Notes under the pieces: generated by a model | What the model was told of the DNA's origin: nothing | The model's input: only the letters and a program-made list of their open reading frames with translations | Databases searched by the model: none | Program-made: the position numbers and the translations under genes | Shown: positions 1 to 6,881 of the stretch, piece after piece | Numbering within the stretch: the stretch's first letter is position 1 | Layout: each line of letters starts with the position of its first letter | Source of the DNA: Sphingobacteriaceae bacterium | GTDB taxonomy: Bacteria > Bacteroidota > Bacteroidia > B-17B0 > Aurantibacillaceae | Length of the DNA stretch: 23,865 nt | NCBI GenBank assembly: GCA_016709575.1 | Contig: JADJMM010000001.1 | Location: forward strand, 1-23,865 | Reading direction: 5' to 3'

Positions 1-80
1 GATAAGAAAAGAACTTCGGGCAATTCCTTTAAATCGAATTTTTTAACGGTATCAAAATAATTTTCTGTTGTAATTTTCAT
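1..80 (-). CDS. Partial unknown gene, N-terminus only (cut by window edge)
   Basis: Only the first 26 or so codons are inside the window. They read from an ATG at 80 as MKITTENYFDTVKKFDLKEL and onward to the edge. The ATG overlaps the TAA of the adenine methyltransferase gene as TAATG, so the two are probably translationally coupled and in one operon. The opening resembles, from memory, the N-terminus of large polyvalent or helicase-type proteins of Bacteroidota plasmids and conjugative elements (a pattern like M-K/E-I-T-x-E-N-Y-F-D). With so few residues this is a weak hint and no function is assigned. Confidence 0.5.
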   Translation of the reverse strand, partial: MKITTENYFDTVKKFDLKELPEVLFL

Positions 81-944
81 TATGCTGCGAATTTTAATCG
101 TTTAAGTTTTGATTCTAAATTCTTAACCGAGATGTTTTTAATACTTGGTTTTGTTGTTAGTGCTTTTATTTTTGCAGGGTCGTAATTCATCACAAGCATT
201 TCTGTTTTCTTTTTATCGGTATGCTTTGTAACAGCCACAGATTTTTCTACCTTCTTTATATTCCATTTGTATTTTTTGATGTACTGTGATAAAATAGGAG
301 AAGGGTAAGAGCTTAGTAAAAACTTACCTTTTATTTTTACTAATGTGTCTAAGAGTTGTTTGTAATCATCCTCCGAATAGCCTTTGTAATGTCCCATATC
401 AGAACCGATGTAAGGTGGGTCAGCATAAATAAATGTGTCCTTCGTGTCGCTTCTTTGAATGACTTTAATGGCATCGTTGTTTTCAATTTGTACCATGCGT
501 AAACGGTCGGCATAAGCTCTTGTAAAATCATCCCGTTTATTTGCCAATGATTTTTCTTTTGAGTTTTCTTTTCCAAAACCCCAGGAGCCAATCATACTGG
601 CGAAGCCCTGATTGGTTAATACCCATAATGCCCACGCACGTTTTACATCGGTAAACAAATCAGGATGTTCATACACTACCATTGCTTTTTTATAATGCTC
701 ACGACTGTGTAATGTGCCTTGTAGTTCTTTCTGTAATTCTGAAAATTTTGTTTTAACCACTTTAAAGAAGTTTATTACTTCTCCATTCTTGTCGTTGATG
801 ATTTCAACTTCTGATTTCGGTTTGGCAAAAATAATGCACCACCGCCAAAAAGGGTTCGCAATAAATTGTGTGAGCCGGTATAATATTCAACAAGTGTTTT
901 ATCATATTTTGTTTGCCTCCGTAATAAGTGATTGGTGTTTTCAT
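80..944 (-). CDS. DNA adenine-N6 methyltransferase, D12/Dam class (two frameshifts)
   Basis: This enzyme methylates the N6 of adenine in a short DNA target using S-adenosylmethionine. The reconstructed protein is about 288 residues, a normal length for the D12 class. It opens with MKTPITYYGGKQNMIKHLL, the GGK start of the family. The AdoMet-binding motif I follows as EPFFGGGALFFAK near residue 36, and the catalytic motif IV DPPY lies near residue 175. Two five-A runs on the plus strand (847-851 and 827-831) each need one more A to keep the frame through motif I, so the gene is probably intact in the organism. The start at 944 is chosen because the family N-terminus begins exactly there, nine bases after the stop of the cytosine methyltransferase. 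It probably protects element DNA or acts as an orphan phage methylase; no restriction partner is seen. Confidence 0.9.
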
Positions 945-953
945 TTTTTTTGT

Positions 954-2499
954 TTAGGCAGCTTGTTTAAAGTTTAATAGTTCTAATTGCAATTCAAGAG
1001 TTAAGTTTTTAATTGAATCATCATTTTTTAATTCAATTGCTTTCATTCCGATTAATCGTTCAGCAATAGCCCGAACAACAGGAACACTAACTGCATTACC
1101 TAATAGTTTGTAGCGTTGCGAATCTGATATTTCTGAAACCGAACCGTTAAATATTCCTGGTCTTGTCCAGTTATCTTTAAAACCTTGTAAGCGTTCACAT
1201 TCAATCGGAGTTAATCTTCTTAAATTATTTTTAGCAAGCGTATATTGTTGTACGCCTGTATCAATCGTTCCTGCAATACCTTTACCCACACGACCTCTTC
1301 GTTTGTTCGCTTCCAAATAAGACAGATTAATACTATCTCCTTTTTTAGCTGTAGCATATCCCTTCTGCGTGTCTTCAGGAATATGAAATACTCCGTTCTT
1401 TGTCCAGTTATCAGGGAAACCTTGTAACCGTTCGCATTCGGTAGGAGTTAACCGCCTTATTTTTTTGTTGACTAAATAATTTCCGGTTTGCGACCCGCTT
1501 CCGTGACCGGATGATTTAATTGTTTTTGAAATACCATTTTTAGAATCGTATAAACGATTGTGTTCTGATTCATTTTTAGTGAGCTCGCGCAACATCACCA
1601 TGCTGTCCTTTTGAACAGAGGTTAATTGATTGGCGATATTGTCTTTTCGTGATTCAATTTTTCCCCCTTGCCCTTTGTAGTTTCGGGTACGATAAGCGAC
1701 TCCGTTCGCTATCAAGGTTGTTCCTTATCCAATCCTGTTGTGTATTCAGAGTCGGACTTTGTTTCATTTTAGATAAATTCCATTTGGTGGAAGAGCCTTT
1801 CCAATGCAACACATAGGAGAACGGTGAGTACTTTCTCCCACTTTGGTATCGATGGTTGGGCTTATAGTTTTCCTTTGAGATTTTTCTTTATCGAACGCAT
1901 CACACCCTTGAGTGCTTTCTCCGATAGGAAATATTTGGGATTGGGTTTTGCCTCTAAGACATCCGACAAAGTAAACCCGCTCTCTGTTTTGGGGTAGAAA
2001 CCAGCTAGTATTAAGCAGTTGCCATTGGATGTCATAAATCCCAAGGTCGGCAAACGTTTGCAGTATGACTTCAAAGTCTTTGCCTTGGTTACTGGAGAAT
2101 AACCCTTTGACGTTTTCAAAGATAAAAACATCGGGTCGGCATTCCCTAATGATTCTAACTGCTTCAAAAAAGAGGTTGCTTCGTTTTCCTTTAAGCCCTT
2201 TGCGTTTGCCAGCAATGGAAATATCCTGACAGGGTGAACCAAAGCAGATAATGTTTGGGCGTTTGATTTTTTTAGTGTTGATTTTCGTAACATCGCCAAG
2301 ATTAATTGAATTTTTAAAATTGTATTGATAATTTGCAACTGCATATTTATCAATCTCAGAAAAAATAATGTTGCTTGATATGATAACCCGCTTCCTCTAG
2401 TCCTTTTGAAAAACCACCAGTTCCACTAAATAAATCAAGCAGAACAATTTCATTCTTCTTTTGTTTAGGCTCGTTAATGATATTTGCAGAGGAATGGCT
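954..2499 (-). CDS. DNA cytosine-C5 methyltransferase with two TRD/motif-IX modules (frameshifted)
   Basis: This is a C5-cytosine DNA methyltransferase. Motif I reads LLDLFSGTGGFSKGLEEAG; the catalytic Pro-Cys motif IV reads CFGSPCQDISIAGKRKGL; motif VI is FENVKGL; motif VIII is PQNRERVYFVG; and motif X ends QRYKLLGNAVSVPVVRAI. Between VIII and X the conserved motif IX occurs twice: RRLTPTECERLQGFPDNWT at 1401-1457 and RRLTPIECERLQGFKDNWT at 1164-1220. Each copy is preceded by target-recognition-like sequence; the second contains KKGDSINLS and RRGRVGKGIAGTID, usual for one TRD. At least three indels break the frame, including an extra A in the run at 2360-2365 and a shift near 1715. The N-terminal end is continuous in frame with an upstream JAB domain, so the start given is only the domain boundary. 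An alternative frame over 1862-2353 lacks the methylase motifs and is not the real product. Confidence 0.88.
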
Positions 2500-2963
2500 A
2501 TAATCATAAAACCCTTCCAATCCGTTCATTCCTTCTTCTGCAAAAGAGAAAAAACCTTCTTTGGTAATAATGATGTGATCTATTAATTCAAGCTCCAAAG
2601 ATTTAGCGGCTTCCTTCAATTTTTTTGTAATGCTGATATCTGAATCACTTGGTTGTATATTTCCGCTCGGATGATTGTGTGAAATAATTATTCCCGTGCT
2701 TAAACTTTTTAATGCACCTGCTAAAATCAAACGAATATCCACAAGTGTTCCTGTAATACCGCCAACAGAGTGTTTTGTATAACCAATAACATCTCCTGCA
2801 TTATTTAAATACAAGACCATCATCTGTTCTCGTAGTTCTAATTCTTCAGGAGAGAAAATAGTTTTTAAAACCTTAACAGCTCCCTCGGCCGTTTTGATTT
2901 TTAATCCTGTCTACTTTTTTAACGGGATTGATATAGCTTAATTTTTATTTCAGGTAGTTTCAT
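2500..2963 (-). CDS. radC: JAB/RadC-like domain (UPF0758), in-frame with the downstream C5 methyltransferase
   Basis: This is a RadC-type JAB domain, a metalloprotease-like fold common on mobile elements of Bacteroidota; its biochemical role is not settled. The metal-binding signature is SHNHPSGNIQPSDSDIS, with ITKKLKEAAKSLELELIDHI after it and the family ending FFSFAEEGM near 2527. The reconstructed start is the ATG at 2963, giving MKLPEIKI, then SYINPVKKVDR and AEGAVKVLKTIFSPEELELR, the usual RadC N-terminus. Two small indels around 2900 and 2930 are needed. The reading frame runs without a stop from the end of the JAB domain through a linker of about 20 residues into motif I of the cytosine methyltransferase. 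It could be a true fusion or the result of an indel that hides a stop. Confidence 0.8.
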
Positions 2964-2976
2964 TCCAGAAAACAAT

Positions 2977-3009
2977 AAAGACAGGATGTGAATTTTACAT
3001 CCTGTCTTT
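2977..3009 (-). terminator. Intrinsic terminator-like hairpin
   Basis: A perfect 13-base inverted repeat (AAAGACAGGATGT and its complement) encloses a 7-base loop. It lies 8 bases past the stop of the gene at 3018-3578, and on the minus strand the stem is followed by ATTGTTTT. It probably ends or attenuates the virion/lysis transcript before the methyltransferase genes. Confidence 0.75.
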
Positions 3010-3017
3010 GATTAATA

Positions 3018-3578
3018 TTAGCTATACACTAATGCTTTACGGTTATCCCAAACTTTATCAAAGTTCTTGTCACCGCCAGCCCATTGGTAAGTCAACACAT
3101 TTTTGTTATTGGTTACTTTTTGAATCGCCCAAACAGCATCTGCGTTTTTAGCACCCGGATTAGCAAAGCCTTTGTAAACTACATTAGCATTTGCTTCATC
3201 AATTTGCTTCGGCTCAAAGAACAATTTATCGTTCAAGGCATTTACTTTATCCTTCATATCGTTTACACTATTTTTAATGTTAACGATTTCAGCATTGCCT
3301 TCTGTTTGTTTTAGTTCTGTTGCCAAACCTGTTGCCGATGCTGTTTGAAGCATCTCCATAATTTTATCACGTAGTTCGCCAACATTAGCACTTGCGGGAT
3401 TGGTTACTTCCAGTTGATCCACAAACACATTGTAAAGTGTTCCTTGTCCGATATCAATTTTGATGATGGTATCTCTTACGATTTCCACTTCACGGATTTG
3501 ATTTTTTAATATGAATTTAGGAGAGCCATCTGAGATGAGTCTTAAACTCGAACCGCCATTTATGATTTCTGTTATCAT
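3018..3578 (-). CDS. Putative virion-associated fibre-like protein
   Basis: The protein has 186 residues and an intact frame. The N-terminal 75 residues (MITEIINGGSSLRLISDG, then IDIGQGTLYNVFVDQ) resemble a small domain I recall from Bacteroidota phage structural proteins. Residues of about 95-125 (NIKNSVNDMKDKVNALNDKL) look like a short coiled coil. The C-terminus, from VYKGFANPGAKNADAVWAI to FDKVWDNRKALVYS, resembles a module found at the ends of phage fibre and tail proteins. The order of head domain, coiled coil and terminal module suits an oligomeric surface fibre or receptor-binding protein. It is the last gene before a strong terminator and follows the lysis block. The structural role is inferred from resemblance; no database search was run. 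Confidence 0.6.
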   Translation of the reverse strand: MITEIINGGSSLRLISDGSPKFILKNQIREVEIVRDTIIKIDIGQGTLYNVFVDQLEVTNPASANVGELRDKIMEMLQTASATGLATELKQTEGNAEIVNIKNSVNDMKDKVNALNDKLFFEPKQIDEANANVVYKGFANPGAKNADAVWAIQKVTNNKNVLTYQWAGGDKNFDKVWDNRKALVYS

Positions 3579-3589
3579 GGTTAATTGTT

Positions 3590-3775
3590 TTAGTTGTTAT
3601 TATCGTCTTTGTCTTTTATCGCCCCCACAACTACTTCGCCTATAACTGCTCCAATAAATCCTCCAATCATTACATAAGGAACTACATCTTTTGCAGTTTC
3701 CTTTGCATAGAAATAACTAATTAAAGAAGCAGCGAGCGTTACAGTTGATACAATTGTTTTTTCTTTCATGCGCAT
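3590..3775 (-). CDS. Small two-helix membrane protein, glycine-zipper type
   Basis: This is an intact 61-residue protein with two predicted transmembrane helices, at about residues 7-24 and 33-53. The second is rich in glycine (VMIGGFIGAVIGEVVVGAI), a zipper that favours helix packing. A charged tail, KDKDDNNN, follows. Its ATG directly follows the TAA of the spanin candidate (TAAATG), indicating translational coupling. It could be a second holin or an antiholin of the adjacent lysis block, or a membrane component of the particle; the sequence does not decide between these. Confidence 0.6.
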   Translation of the reverse strand: MRMKEKTIVSTVTLAASLISYFYAKETAKDVVPYVMIGGFIGAVIGEVVVGAIKDKDDNNN

Positions 3776-4424
3776 TTATTGCCTTGATTTTATAATTAAA
3801 CTTGTGGTTACACCGGAGAGAATTAGAAAACCTGCTGCAAGAAATTTATTCTGAATCCTGTTCTTTCGCTGTTGCTTATAAGCAGTTTCCAAATCCTCTG
3901 TTAACTTTCGTTCTCGTAGCAGATTATCATCGCTTATGCTTTTTAGCTGGGTATAGGAAATTTGACAAACAACAATTTCTGAATCCTTGACCGCGACTAT
4001 ATTGCTAAGCTCTCTGATGGTTGTTTCATAACCGCTTTGCGTACTATCCACCCAAAAGACATAATCTGAAACCTCCTCTTTCAGCGAATCACAATCATTT
4101 AACTTTTGCTGAACACTTAAACCGGATGTATCCTTCTCAACCAAACTCACCACATTAAATTTGGATTGCTCCAGTTTTATTTTGGTAGCGATGAGTTGCT
4201 TTTGAGTTTTATTTAACGCCCTCTCCAAACTGTCGGAGTAAATTTTTAAAAGTGCGAACGCTTCTCGATAATGATTATCCACAAGGCTTACTTCTTTCTC
4301 GGCTTTTTGGATTTGCTCTTTGTCCAGGCTTTAAATGTTCCGTATCATTGGAGCAGGTACTGAACAATAGAAATAACCCAATGCACAAGGCTGTAATTAA
4401 AATAACGATTGGTACTTTTTTCAT
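3776..4424 (-). CDS. Candidate unimolecular spanin (lipoprotein, coiled coil, C-terminal TM; one frameshift)
   Basis: The reconstructed protein is about 215 residues. From the ATG at 4424 it has a lipoprotein signal sequence (MKKVPIVILITALCIGLFLL, then FSTC and SNDTE) with a lipobox cysteine near residue 24. The charged heptad-rich stretch RALNKTQKQLIATKIKLEQ and later RERKLTEDLETAYKQQRKNR predict long periplasmic helices. A transmembrane segment (FLAAGFLILSGVTTSLII) lies at the extreme C-terminus. Outer-membrane lipid anchor plus inner-membrane helix in one chain is the layout of unimolecular spanins such as T1 gp11, which fuse the two membranes at the end of lysis. It sits just after holin-like and peptidoglycan-enzyme genes. 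A frameshift near 4320 joins the signal peptide to KEQIQKAEKEVSLVD; without it the internal ATG at 4282 would be called as the start. Confidence 0.7.
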
Positions 4425-4455
4425 AATTTATTTTACGTTTTAGAATGATTAATTT

Positions 4456-4692
4456 TTACTTTCTGAGTGGACCGCTTTTGGATTTACGTTCCAATGAATA
4501 ACCAAATGTTCCTGCTCCGATCATACTAATGAATGCGTAGAACATATATTCGGGAACGGCTACTCCAAAGAACTGCTGACCAATCCAACTGATGATGGAC
4601 ATAAGCACATAGAGCATAGTACATACTTCTCGTAATGAGAAATTACCGTCTTTGTCTTTTAGTAATTGATGAATGATGTCTTTAATTTTCAT
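4456..4692 (-). CDS. Phage holin-like membrane protein
   Basis: This intact 78-residue protein has a charged N-terminus (MKIKDIIHQLLKDKDGNFSL) and two predicted transmembrane helices, at about 23-43 and 47-68. It ends in a basic tail, ERKSKSGPLRK. Size, topology and position suit a small holin that permeabilises the inner membrane and releases or activates the muralytic enzymes. Its start overlaps the end of the upstream L,D-transpeptidase-like gene by 11 bases, so the two are probably coupled. The role is inferred from topology and neighbours. Confidence 0.65.
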   Translation of the reverse strand: MKIKDIIHQLLKDKDGNFSLREVCTMLYVLMSIISWIGQQFFGVAVPEYMFYAFISMIGAGTFGYSLERKSKSGPLRK

Positions 4693-5398
4693 TGTCTGTT
4701 TTTTCTTTTCGTTTAAATAATTGGGCTATTTTATTTCTGCTTTTAAAAGAAAAATATCCAACTGCTATCAACCCAAGAGTTCCTATACCGTATGCGATTC
4801 GCCTGATGTTTTCTCTTTTTACCGACCTGAAATCTATCAGGGTATAAGTAAATTTATTACATATAATTGGTTGTGGCGTTCGCATAGTTTTAAAAACTCC
4901 TGAAAGGCATCTGCATTTTTCAAATACCTGGCATCCTGCCGAATACTTATCGACTGTTCTCGTAGTACCAGTTTTATTGGCTCTGTGGATATTGATTCCG
5001 TATAGGCCTGTTGTTTTTGTACCATTGAGAAAATCGAGTTTTGCATTTCGGTCGTAATCACGAATCACCGTCACGGGTTTGCGTTGTACTAAGGCTTTGT
5101 ATTTTCCCTGATGCATTCCTAACTGATAGGTATCGAGATACTGGCCTTCTGAGAGGATCGCAGTTCCTTGTTTTTGCAATGGGTTTTTTAACCAAAAAGT
5201 ACCGGGGTCAGTTGTGGCTTTAAATACATGATAGTTCCACTTGATCGGGCTAATCTTATAGAACACATGAATCTCGTCATCAAATTTGTTGGGTTCGGTG
5301 CTGTTTCCACGCAAGCCTACAATGTTGAGTTCGTAAGGACGAGTATAAAGCTCATAACGTTTGTGACGAAGTATGGCGCGTAATTTTCCAAGTACCAT
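4682..5398 (-). CDS. L,D-transpeptidase-fold peptidoglycan enzyme with C-terminal TM anchor
   Basis: The protein is about 238 residues. The signature of the L,D-transpeptidase (YkuD-like) fold is seen as GINIHRANKTGTTRTVDKYS followed by AGCQVF: a histidine, then the Ser-x-Gly-Cys group carrying the likely catalytic cysteine. The direct frame reads CQVFEKCRCLSGVF. A pair of compensating indels restores KNADAFQEFLKLCERHNQLY before NKFTYTLIDFRS, which is more protein-like. After the enzyme domain comes a hydrophobic helix (IAYGIGTLGLIAVGYFSF) and a Lys/Arg-rich tail, so the enzyme may be held in the inner membrane with the tail in the cytoplasm. It probably cuts or remodels peptide cross-links during entry or lysis. 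The start at 5398 follows the amidase stop by one base. Confidence 0.65.
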   Translation of the reverse strand: MVLGKLRAILRHKRYELYTRPYELNIVGLRGNSTEPNKFDDEIHVFYKISPIKWNYHVFKATTDPGTFWLKNPLQKQGTAILSEGQYLDTYQLGMHQGKYKALVQRKPVTVIRDYDRNAKLDFLNGTKTTGLYGINIHRANKTGTTRTVDKYSAGCQVFEKCRCLSGVFKTMRTPQPIICNKFTYTLIDFRSVKRENIRRIAYGIGTLGLIAVGYFSFKSRNKIAQLFKRKEKTDNEN

Positions 5399-5399
5399 C

Positions 5400-5844
5400 T
5401 TATGCTGCGTTACCTAAATCAGGTTCGTAATTTTTAACCAATCTTTTACATCAAAGCAGGGGCAGGCTTTGTGTACGTTTGGAGAAAATCACGGTGACCT
5501 AATACTTCAGCAGAAGGATATTTTCAGTGGTGATACAATCAAATCGAACATCGCGTGTTTTTGCGAATCGCTTCGATTGTCAATTGGTTTGCCTTCTTTA
5601 TCAATGCCACCTAAATAGGCAATATTGATACAGGCGGAGTTATGTAAATACACACCGTTGCTATTTTTCTTTTCATCCAACAACTGAACAACTGTTCCGT
5701 CACGTTGAATAAAATAATGGTAACCGGGTGTGTCTTTCCATCCTCGTTGTTCTTTCAATAACGTTTGATAGACTCAAGCGTGGTATTGGTGGGCGTGGCA
5801 GTGCAATGCACCACAATGTATTTTATGTTTCTAGGGTTATTCAT
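5400..5844 (-). CDS. N-acetylmuramoyl-L-alanine amidase, Amidase_2 family (two frameshifts)
   Basis: This zinc amidase cleaves the bond between MurNAc and L-alanine in peptidoglycan; here it is the likely endolysin. The family start is seen as NIKYIVVHCTATP with the first zinc histidine. GWKDTPGYHYFIQRDGTVVQ and GVYLHNSACINIAYLGGID follow, with a second conserved histidine. The C-terminal HRD zinc motif is GHRDFSPNVHKACPCFDV. The length of about 148 residues is normal. One missing G (TTGAAAG for TTGGAAAG, near 5758) and one missing T near 5490 break the frame; both corrections restore family residues. It ends one base before the next gene. No signal peptide is present, so export must rely on the holin. 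Confidence 0.85.
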
Positions 5845-5868
5845 TTTAATGATGTTAAATTGTTCCTT

Positions 5869-5890
5869 ATTGCCTGCAGGGCTCTCCGCT
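5869..5890 (-). repeat. Intergenic GC-rich repeat, copy 1
   Basis: On the minus strand this reads AGCGGAGAGCCCTGCAGGCA and ends AT. It directly follows the inferred stop of the annexin-like gene and precedes the amidase start. It is nearly the same as copy 2 at 6595-6617 and contains the palindrome CCTGCAGG. It is much more GC-rich than its surroundings. Confidence 0.5.
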
Positions 5891-6579
5891 ATTTTTCGTT
5901 TCGCTACAATAATTTTCATCCAGTCGCTGTACTGACCAAATTCTGCTTCCGCTTTCATATCATCTAGCATATTTGTTCCGTATAGTTTTTATAGGAAACT
6001 GCTGTTTGAATGAAGGCAGTTTGTGTTGGGATTTCGTTAAACACTGCAATAATTGCATCTGCATCTGTCCCCAGTAAAAAGCCATAGACTTTATCAAAGG
6101 CTGCCTTTAGTCTTTTTGCCCACGCATCGTAAGCATTGGCTGTCGGTGCTTGTCCCTTCTTTGGAGGTTTTCCTGCAATGATCTGTAACATCTCATTGTA
6201 CTCGGTGCTTTGCAACTCATCACTCATATCCTTTAATAGATTTGAGTTGTAGAGTTTCTGATAGGACTTCTGAACTTTTGCAAATTCATCCTTACTGCTT
6301 ATTTGTCAAAGTGCATTTCGTAATGCAGTTGTATTTGTTCCCCACCAACCGTCATTCTCAAAAGCCATTTTAATTTGCTTGGCGATTGTTGCAGAAGATC
6401 CGTCTTCAAAACTTTGATTCTCTTCTTTGTTGGCCACCTTATTTAAAATCAACTTCCTTCCGAAATACACACCACCTCCTAATACCGCTAAACCAATCGC
6501 TGAGTAAAGGGTTTTCCTTTATGCTCATGCCTTGCTCATGCTGTACTTCCTGATGGTTATATGGTACTATTTCTTGCAT
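5889..6579 (-). CDS. Membrane-anchored protein with two annexin-like repeats (frameshifts, one in-frame TGA)
   Basis: The reconstructed protein is about 230 residues. It starts MQEIVPYNHQEVQHEQGMSI, has a transmembrane helix (YSAIGLAVLGGGVYF) near residues 28-45, then two related units. Unit 1 is WWGTNTTALRNAL, then QISSKDEFAKVQKSYQKLY and NSNLLKDMSDEL. Unit 2 is LLGTDADAIIAVFNEIPTQT, then AFIQTAVSYKNYTEQ and LDDMKAEAEFGQYSDWMKII. Both follow the annexin-repeat pattern: GT(D/N), about 40 residues of helices, K/S-Y-x-x-x-Y, then a leucine/acidic segment. A TGA (6306-6308) interrupts unit 1 between L and Q in an otherwise open frame, and indels occur near 6505, 5970 and the C-terminus. The inferred stop is TAG at 5889. 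The likely role is a membrane or virion protein; annexin homology is my reading of the pattern, not a search result. Confidence 0.6.
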
Positions 6580-6594
6580 ATTGATTTATTTAAA

Positions 6595-6617
6595 ATTGCC
6601 TGCGGAGGCTCTCCGCT
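6595..6617 (-). repeat. Intergenic GC-rich repeat, copy 2 (hairpin)
   Basis: On the minus strand GCGGAG-AGC-CTCCGC forms a 6-bp stem with a 3-base loop, followed by AGGCAAT. It starts immediately after the TAA of the 60-residue protein. It matches copy 1 at 5869-5890 in sequence and in position after a stop codon. It may be an mRNA 3'-end stabiliser, a weak attenuator or a repeat family. Confidence 0.5.
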
Positions 6618-6799
6618 TAAACTCCGAGTGCTTTTTTTGCGAGTGATAGTTTTACCGGATCATTTTTAACGATGTGCGCGAGCTTCTCCAATTCTTTTGC
6701 AGAAAGGCGTGAAGCCAATATTGTTAATGCACTCATTTTGGTGTCCGCTTCTTGTTCCGTAGGCGCTTCGATGCTGATATCGTAATTAAATTTTGCCAT
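6617..6799 (-). CDS. Small conserved-looking protein, 60 residues, unknown function
   Basis: An intact short gene reads MAKFNYDISIEAPTEQEADT and continues with ALTILASRLSAKELEKLAHI, then VKNDPVKLSLAKKALGV. A beta-strand start is followed by two helices; there is no membrane segment or cysteine. I recall very similar short proteins from other Bacteroidota phage-like clusters but know no function for them. An upstream in-frame GTG at 6817 would add six residues; the ATG at 6799 is preferred. It lies between two hairpins, which suggests it is expressed as a separate unit or at a different level. Confidence 0.65.
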   Translation of the reverse strand: MAKFNYDISIEAPTEQEADTKMSALTILASRLSAKELEKLAHIVKNDPVKLSLAKKALGV

Positions 6800-6825
6800 G
6801 TTGCTTTGTGTTGACACAGTTTTCC

Positions 6826-6858
6826 TTTAGGCAGGCTGATTTTCACAGCCTGCTAAAA
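6826..6858 (-). terminator. Hairpin between genes, possible terminator or processing site
   Basis: The 8-base perfect stem GCAGGCTG/CAGCCTGC has a 7-base loop and is extended on both sides by TTTA/TAAA with one bulge. It lies 24 bases past the stop of the coiled-coil gene. On the minus strand there is no long U tract after it, so termination would be weak. Confidence 0.5.
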
Positions 6859-6881
6859 GAATTTCTGTATGGATTAATGAT

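Noticed and set aside
1862..2353. A 163-codon minus-strand frame with a methylase-like stretch (GFTLSDVLEAKPNPKYFLSE)
   Set aside because: The methylase motifs IV, VI and VIII of the same DNA are read in another frame; this frame lacks PCQ, ENV and QNRERV.
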